Below, piece after piece: positions 57,563 through 64,000 of a stretch of DNA of 64,000 bases. This DNA comes from Sipunculus nudus. Its lineage: Eukaryota; Annelida; Sipuncula; Golfingiida; Sipunculidae. The DNA is taken from contig CM049317.1 in NCBI GenBank assembly GCA_026874595.1, positions 49,686,401 to 49,750,400 on the forward strand. The letters are read 5' to 3'. The notes under the pieces were generated by a model that was not told the DNA's origin, searched no databases, and saw only the letters and a program-made list of their open reading frames with translations. Every line of letters begins with the position of its first letter. The stretch's first letter is position 1. The translations under genes were made by a program, and so were the position numbers.

Positions 57563-57972
57563 AGAGTAGCACTATTTTCTTCTTGCAGAGTCTCCCAGTA
57601 AGATATAGGTTTTACTTTGTTATTAATGTTTTCTATATTGACAATTAACATGATTAAACTAAATGTATTAATCTGTATTAAAGCTTGCGTGTCCATGAGA
57701 AATGTACATTGTACACTGTGTCATTTTTCCTATTGGCATATTCTGTTCAATGAACAGATAAGAAGGATCAAGGTTGCCAAACCCATGTGGGATTCAAATT
57801 GAAGACTTAAGAGGTCCGGAAAACCCCATAAGAAATACACTTTATCAAGACTTCCCCGTTTCACCAAGGGCATGTTTTTCTTCAACGATTACTACTGATA
57901 CGCCATACCGCTGAGATCACAGAATGTATGAAAATATTATGTTTTGGGCTTTTTATATATATTCCTTTTCCA

Positions 57973-57973
<1 letters not shown>

Positions 57974-58012
<39 letters not shown>

Positions 58013-58046
58013 AAGAGAGAGAACGAGAGAGAGAGAGAGAGAGAGA
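57974..58046. repeat. (GA)n tract next to the copy D signal-peptide relic
   Basis: About 70 bases of GA with a few interruptions, in the same relative position as at copies A, B and C. Confidence 0.92.
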
Positions 58047-58062
58047 TTTTTTAAAGTCTAAC

Positions 58063-58135
58063 TAAGTATCCAGGCCACAGAGCAAACAATGAGCAATGCA
58101 CTAGAGGTGAAGAATAGTATGGTATCGTGACGCAT
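58063..58135 (-). pseudogene. Signal-peptide exon relic (copy D)
   Basis: ATG at 58135 opens a hydrophobic stretch (FFTSSALLIVCSVAWI). The original donor position reads TT, but a GTTAGA three bases on would keep phase 1, so residual use is possible. The following exon (57360-57562) is frameshifted. Confidence 0.5.
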
Positions 58136-59367
58136 GAAGCCAACACCATGATGTAAGTGGAGACAGTAAGTCAATATCAGCAGGTGAGTTAATGGGATAT
58201 ACATATAACCATGTGAAATACCTCCCCGTCCATATATCCTCTGCTCATGGTAATAAAGTGAAATTTATGACACAGGATGAATCAAACAATCGAATAATCT
58301 GTACTTTATTTATATACCTATGAGTAATTAATTACAGCTATAAAAGAGCAGAGGAACACAGACGCGGATTTTGTTTTGAAATATAAATGTTTTTTTATTT
58401 TTTTTTTTTTTTTTGCTATTATGGTACAAAACAACGAGTACGTAGTAATACAAAACTAGAAAATACACGGCAAAGATGGCAAATAATTTGCTGTCTGGAT
58501 TAAATGAACTACACCGAAACCTTAAAAATAACTCGCAATGATACCGATGTTTCTTATTCTCTATAGTTATAAGCTGAATCTTCCACCTGAAACAGGATAA
58601 CTGAACAGCTGTTAAAATAAAGTAATTAAATTAGTTGTTACATTAGCTTTATGTACAAGTTGTCGTGCAGTTATACTGGATGTTATTATTGTTAATTACA
58701 TGATAAATGCCACGTCTATGACCTATATAGACACTATTCTACAAGTTGTCTGTTCCTGGATCGCCTTTTCTGTGTCAGCCACCAATTGTATGGAAAAAAT
58801 ACAGACCTAAAAAATACTCATAGGACACATACTCCCTTATGTGATAAATTGTACCCCATTTACCACGCAACAGTTGATCCTCACGTCCATACCTGCCTTA
58901 TAGTTTCAAAATCCACGATCAGATGGCATCAGAAGCGGCGGTTAAATTCCAGGAAAGAGATATATGAACTTAAAGTGTCACCATTTCCAGATTTTACTTG
59001 ATGCACACAAGTCCTTATATATTCCTTCGATTTCTTCATTAATGTTGTAAGATATATTTTACAGGCATGACTGATGACAAATTCAACCGCTAGTACATTA
59101 TATGTTCAAGGGGATATATACCCTTTCTGGTCATATTAACAAAATAAATATATTACAAACCCTATTACAAGAAAGTCTGCTCATTTACTGTGTAAAAAAA
59201 TAAATGGGGTATTCATTAAATTTCAAACAAGAGGAAAATACAAGTGTTTCATATTTCTTTTAAGTAGTTTTATCTTGATCGGTAACGCCTTTTGTCAGAA
59301 AATCCAATCGGTGGGCTCCGGTTAATTTTATCGGTCCTCTGTTAAGTTCAGAGATGACCTCATCCAA
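58136..59367. other. Intergenic region between decayed copies and CTLD gene 2
   Basis: Poly-T near 58393-58414; otherwise AT-rich with no recognised gene. The 3' UTR and polyadenylation of gene 2 should lie here; an aataaatat near 59144 on + is not in the right orientation to be called. Confidence 0.5.
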
Positions 59368-61751
59368 TTAGTTTCCGTAGAGATTCTGTGATACAGGCCT
59401 AGGGGGCGGGGATACCGTATGGGACGTGCTTTCAAAGGAAGTCCCACACCGAGTTGGGATTGGTGGTGCCGGCTTGCTTGGGCGGGCTGGAGTCATAGGG
59501 CGTCTGCAGGTCTGGCAGCGTGCGATCTCACCGAACACCATGTTGTCATAATGTATACTGTCGTTGTCTTCATTCTGTGTATTGTATATAATCACTGGTT
59601 CGGAACTCTCTACCATGTACCATACAGAGGAAAGGCAACCCAAGGTTTAGATAAACGATTAAAATGAAAATTTTGTAAATGGTGGTCAATAAATGAGACG
59701 CCCTAAAGTGAGATCATAACTACAAAAGGTATCAGTCGTCCCTTAACACTAAGCGGTTTAACACTAAGCGCAGGTAAACATCTAAGACTAAATCATGGCG
59801 AAGGACAAGATTTATGGAAAAATAGTAGAGTGCGATCACTGTCAATAATGATATGGATTATCGTTATTCTTCTTCTTATTATTATAATTATTATCAAATG
59901 TTACAGATGTTTTTAGTTGTAGCGATGTATAAAGACAGATATACAAGGATAATTTCGTTCCGTGCCGCAGATATATACTTTAAAAAAAAAGTACAATTAT
60001 TTAAAGATACTATTTGCCTAATCCAATATTCTTTCAAAAATATTAAAACAAACCACCTGTCCGCATTGGGTGCACGGCGATTTGACTGTGGCCGCGGACG
60101 GCCATCTCGTCATATCAGGCGTTGATGAGTAGTAGGGCTGATCAGTGTCCAGTCCAAAAGTGTCAGGTGTCGTTATGGGAACATCTGAGACCGTAATCTG
60201 TGGTACCGGGTCAACCGGGATCTCCCTTCTATACATGATTAAACTTTTGTTTAACATCGATACGGGGAAGATGTATCATATTGGAAAAGAACCTTTAGTT
60301 CAGCCTGAAGGCGGCATGCAAATATTAAACTTACTTAATTGATTATTCTATCTAAAGGTTACGGAGCATGATCCTGACATATTGTCTACCTTTACCACAA
60401 AAGTGTTGTCTGTAGTATAAACGTGTTTACCTGTCGGGCTTGTTTACTTTACACTTATTGCAGGATATCGTGACAATTACTGACATAATAACAACAGCGG
60501 CGACTATGCTGATGATGATTTTCCAACCGAAGTTCATACCCTTCCCTGTATAAAGTGAAAGATAAGACGATGTGAGAAGCAGAATGTTTAGATTAGGCTA
60601 TTATAATTTTAACAATACATCAACAGGTATTCATACAGTTGGTGTATATAATATTCTCCCAGTACATAAAACGTCACAGTCAAAACCACTTTTGTTTGAA
60701 ATCATATTTAACCCTTTATCACCTCAATCACAAGTACATTACGACCAAGAAACGACCACCGACAGGAAGATACGGCAGGCTGTTGAAATTCCTGTATAGG
60801 TTGCCAATAATTATACTAATTAGCAACTACAGTCACACACTAAATTGTTTCGGAATGTTTGCTTATTGTGGCAACCATTGTTGCTGTCGGCATTGGTTAA
60901 ATTATCTTTTGTTAACTGTGACTGTTATTTTTATTGAAAATGGAGTAATGCTTGAGTTTAACTGGGTCTATGACTCATAATCAAATTAGACAGATCAAGG
61001 AAAAGAAATTGGTCCAACAGCACTATTCGGTCGAATTTGGTCATATCCGCCTGTCTTTAGATTATATCATGGATACATTCAGTTCAGATTCACAGTTATA
61101 TTCATTGGTGAGAAGTTTTATTTTTAAAATAATGCAGAGAGGCCAAAGACAAAAACAAAAATTAACTAAGCTCCAATCCTACTTTTCACTGGTCCGCCTG
61201 AAGTAAACAAAATAGAGTGGTATATCTAGAGTCCAGATATACCTGACGGCTTCCTAAATGCACATATACGAATGTGTCTCTGACATAAAAAGGCCATTTG
61301 AAAATTATATCGATTAGGAAACTGGAGAAAAAGACTTCACAGCTCAGATCTGAACCTTTTGTCTATGCTAACCAGAGTGTAATGTTTAGAGACTACATGG
61401 AAACAAATGTAAAAGACAGAAAGTCTGTCAATGCGGCTATTGCAAATCTAACCACCCCAGATGTTACCGATGTGGCCACAACAATAATGAAATGTCCCTG
61501 TTACCTGAAATACATAACGCGGGGTGAATGGAACCACACTCGGTTGTCTCCCATTTTGTCACATTCCCCTCTTTCGTGAGTATCGCACACCTCTGCTGAT
61601 CATCCACTTTCCCATTTCGCCAGCGGAAGTCCTGAACGACAGAGCCTTGTAAAAAAAGCATATAACCTGTCAGGAGGAAAAATCGCTAAACTAATCGCAT
61701 AGTATTTCTAAATGATATATCAATATCAATGTGCTGTCACACCGCTTACGT

Positions 61752-61797
<46 letters not shown>

Positions 61798-62714
61798 CTC
61801 ATATTAATCATTAGACCTACATCTGCCATATCTACAGAAGCGTTTGTCGTCCTCTCAGGTAACCTTTTTTTGTATCAGAATAAAAAATATTTAAACATCT
61901 TTTTTCATATTTAAATAACGAGACCTGAAACATGTATGGTTAATTGAAAAATAGTAGGTTGTTTGCTCAAATTATTTATGCCAGACTCACCATTCTGCTT
62001 CTCTTTTATCCATTGGTTCTTCACGCATCCTACCCAGACCTCAGAGCAGTGAGTTGGAAGCTTTACACCATGTATCTGAGTCGCTAACTTTGACCCCTGA
62101 CCTTTACACGTCATGAAAGCATAGTACCAATCACGTGGCTGACCATCACACGTCATTGTGTAGCAACGATGATCCTCCTGGAAACAATATGGTTTTGCAC
62201 ACTCTCGACATTCTGGAAAAAACAAATAAAACTATATTTGTATTTGATTTGATGATTAAATGCACGATAAATTAAAAACTCCACTCATCATTATTAGACA
62301 CTGGATTTCACAATTGATGGCAATTAAATCAAAGATATGCACCTATTTCTAAATGATTGCGGAACATTACACACCTCACATTGAATTTTCATTTAGCAAG
62401 TTATAATAATAGCCAAAACCGAAACGAAGAAGACTTTATAAAATATTTTAATTCTTCAATTGCTTGTTGTAAAAAAGTTTTCGTTAAATATATGAACATA
62501 TAATTTAGAGGTTATTTCTTTGAAATAATTCATAACAACCAAACCTGACCATAACTATATAACTACCCTTTATTTTGTGTTTCAAACCGCGTACCTGAGT
62601 CACAGATGTAACCTTTTAGCTTAATCGAGCATCCCGTCGCATAGAGGTTGTTCCCAGGAATACGAAGAGCACCACAGTTTGCGCCCGACATGGATCGAAA
62701 TACATGTGTATGGA
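59368..62714 (-). CDS. CTLD gene 2: transmembrane receptor with proline-rich tail, 5' end outside window
   Basis: Exons on minus: 62714-62595 (C-terminal half of a CTLD: CGALRIPGNN, GCSIKLKGYICDS), 62212-61991 and 61645-61505 (a second complete CTLD: WYYAFMTCKGQGSKLATQ, EVWVGC, KWETTECGS, ALCIS), 60545-60431 (TM: IIISIVAAVVIMSVIVTI), 60228-60057 and 59607-59368 (tail). Phases agree (1,1,1,2,0). The 222- and 141-nt CTLD exons have the same lengths and phases as in gene A. No EPN/QPD motif, so Ca2+-dependent sugar binding is unlikely. The tail has PARPSKPAPPIPTR (SH3-type ligand), HYDNMVF (YxNM, fitting PI3K p85/Grb2 SH2 binding) and ends NLYGN before TAA. The signal peptide and the first half of CTLD1 lie beyond the right edge. 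Acceptor of the last exon is the least certain border. Confidence 0.82.
61754..61792. repeat. (AT)n microsatellite in CTLD gene 2 intron
   Basis: Thirty-nine bases of AT between the two CTLD2 exons. Confidence 0.9.
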
Positions 62715-64000
62715 CTAAAAAAAATGTACTTTATATATATATATATATATAATCCATTTGAGATTAGTTTGATCTGTATAAGACCATATGTCTGATTCAT
62801 AATCTTTGAGTCACACCATTCGAGTCAGAGTCCATGTCCGCCATCTTGAAGTGTTCTAGCCCAAGTCCACCATTCTGGATTTCGAGTCATTTGGAAACAG
62901 ATTCCATGTCCGAGTGCTAGTCTAATATAAATCTCTTTCTTTACAAAAGTTAGAAATGAACATTAGAAATTACCATGTACATTTCTATGTTTACGACATT
63001 ATTTTACTGGAACTTTCAATTACATTTAGCACGCGATGCAGAGCCAGAGCTTAATCTGTAAAGTTTTATTTCTCAACATTTTGTTAAGAGTTTGCACATA
63101 ATCGTTCGCAAGTCTTTAGTGTATGGACATGTATGCAAGTCTTTAAAGTATTTATACTTAACTCGAGATGGACTGGTGGTCTTTCGAGTCCTTACCTCGA
63201 CTTCTGTTTTGCTAATCACCGCGTTCGAGAACAGGTCCTAGTCCAGGACCTTCGAGTGGAAATAAAAGTCCGAGTCCCTAAAAAATGGACTCGAAGTCTG
63301 ACTCAAGTCCAAGTCCGGATTCGAGTCCTACGTCACTGACCAGAGAAAATAAAGGAATCCAAAAATTGTATAGTTTTAACTTAATTTTGCCCTTTATTTC
63401 TTGTTTATGAAGGTTTGTTTTTAAATCATCCTCTCCTAATCAACGAATATATAATTGGATCAGCACAGAAAATACACTTACTTTGAATAATCTATATTAA
63501 ACTTTAATTCGTTCCGTCTATCTTCGTTTTGTTTGTTATTCAGAAGTACAAGTCTTATAGAGTTTAACTACAAATGTTGAATAAAAATCTTGTCGGAATT
63601 ATATCCCCCAAAATAACGAATTAATTCGAACTGTTATTTTTTAACATCTGATATTGAAAATTATATTGAAATTATTTACATATCATAGAATATTTCAGTT
63701 TAAATTATACAGGATCGGACAGTTTTGTAAACAAGTTGGATTTAATTCAAAACTGAAACTGGTTTGTAATTCAAAGTGAGACTTAAAGAATACAACTTAT
63801 TTGAAAACGTGTACAATGGAACCACGGAATTAAGACCACCTTCGGGACATGTGAAAATGGTCTTAATTTCGAGGTGGTCCTATTTGTAAACACATATTTT
63901 ACATGATGTATAATAGGTAAATAATGGCTAGTAATGGATGATCAAACTAGTCTTTAATTTAATCCATGGCTTTGGATAAAAAGCAAAATTTAGACAAAAT
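62715..64000. other. Intron of CTLD gene 2 with gagtcc/aagtcc repeat words
   Basis: From about 62800 to 63345 there are many gagtc, aagtcc and ggactcgaag words, a decayed short-word repeat that gives a false ORF. A gaccacc/ggtggtc repeat lies at 63815-63885. The missing upstream exon of gene 2 was not found up to 64000. Confidence 0.55.

Noticed and set aside
59419-59667. ORF on + across the tail exon of CTLD gene 2
   Set aside because: Antisense shadow of the minus-strand tail exon, which has the better-supported frame and motifs.
60590-61460. A separate stalk exon of CTLD gene 2 between the CTLD and TM exons
   Set aside because: The CTLD exon joins the TM exon in phase 1 without it, and no stretch with both acceptor and donor in phase 1-1 could be supported.

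Overview
The window looks like an AT-rich nuclear segment from a mollusc, most likely a bivalve. The evidence is small phase-1 exons with GT-AG introns, many (AT)n, (GA)n and poly-G/C tracts, Ty3/Gypsy elements, foldback and mollusc-style dispersed repeats, and receptor genes built from Ig-like and C-type lectin-like (CTLD) modules. I see no rRNA, tRNA, CRISPR or prokaryotic features. The organism call is an inference from style, not from a marker gene.

Left part (1-17,400, + strand). One Ig-domain transmembrane receptor gene (Ig-1) is spread over six exons: signal peptide, one Ig domain, stalk, TM, acidic tail exon and polyproline tail exon. All joints agree in phase and give a 272-residue protein. 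Its first two introns are each inflated by an LTR retrotransposon. Intron 1 holds a decayed sense-strand Ty3/Gypsy copy with 118-bp LTRs (2886-6880). Intron 2 holds a young, almost intact antisense Ty3/Gypsy (8526-15731) with LTRs that look identical apart from microsatellite length. Its gag-pol junction carries a textbook -1 frameshift signal: slippery UUUAAAC directly before the gag UGA, followed by a stem-loop. The gag N-terminus looks RRM-like and is cut off by one in-frame TAA.

Middle (17,400-40,200). This is mostly repeats: a GGCGCC-punctuated tandem repeat, a 42-56-bp minisatellite, two inverted copies of a dispersed repeat, a perfect hairpin, a hammerhead-ribozyme-like core and many (AT)n. 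The only convincing gene is a second Ig receptor, Ig-2 (30,857-33,486, +). It has the same exon plan and the same unusual cysteine pattern as Ig-1. A TGA right after its TM segment separates it from an open in-frame tail.

Right part (40,200-64,000, - strand). This is a CTLD receptor cluster. Gene A (45,737-40,219) has nine exons: signal peptide, two split CTLDs, stalk, TM and a tyrosine-rich tail, 480 residues. A 6-kb tandem duplication copied the extracellular exons only (copy B, 51,807-48,384), so copy B has no TM or tail exon of its own. Every duplicated exon downstream of the signal-peptide exon is phase 1-1, so copy B could splice in frame into gene A. Beyond copy B lie decayed copies (53.7-58.1 kb), including a tandem array of the 3' half of one CTLD exon with its splice donor. 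At the right edge a second CTLD receptor (exons 62,714 to 59,368, 5' end outside the window) has the same 222/141-nt CTLD exon pair and a proline-rich tail with a YDNM motif.

Taken together the window reads as a birth-and-death cluster of putative innate immune cell-surface receptors, with Ig genes on + and CTLD genes on -, reshaped by retroelements and by exon-level tandem duplication. Receptor function is inferred from domain architecture only.
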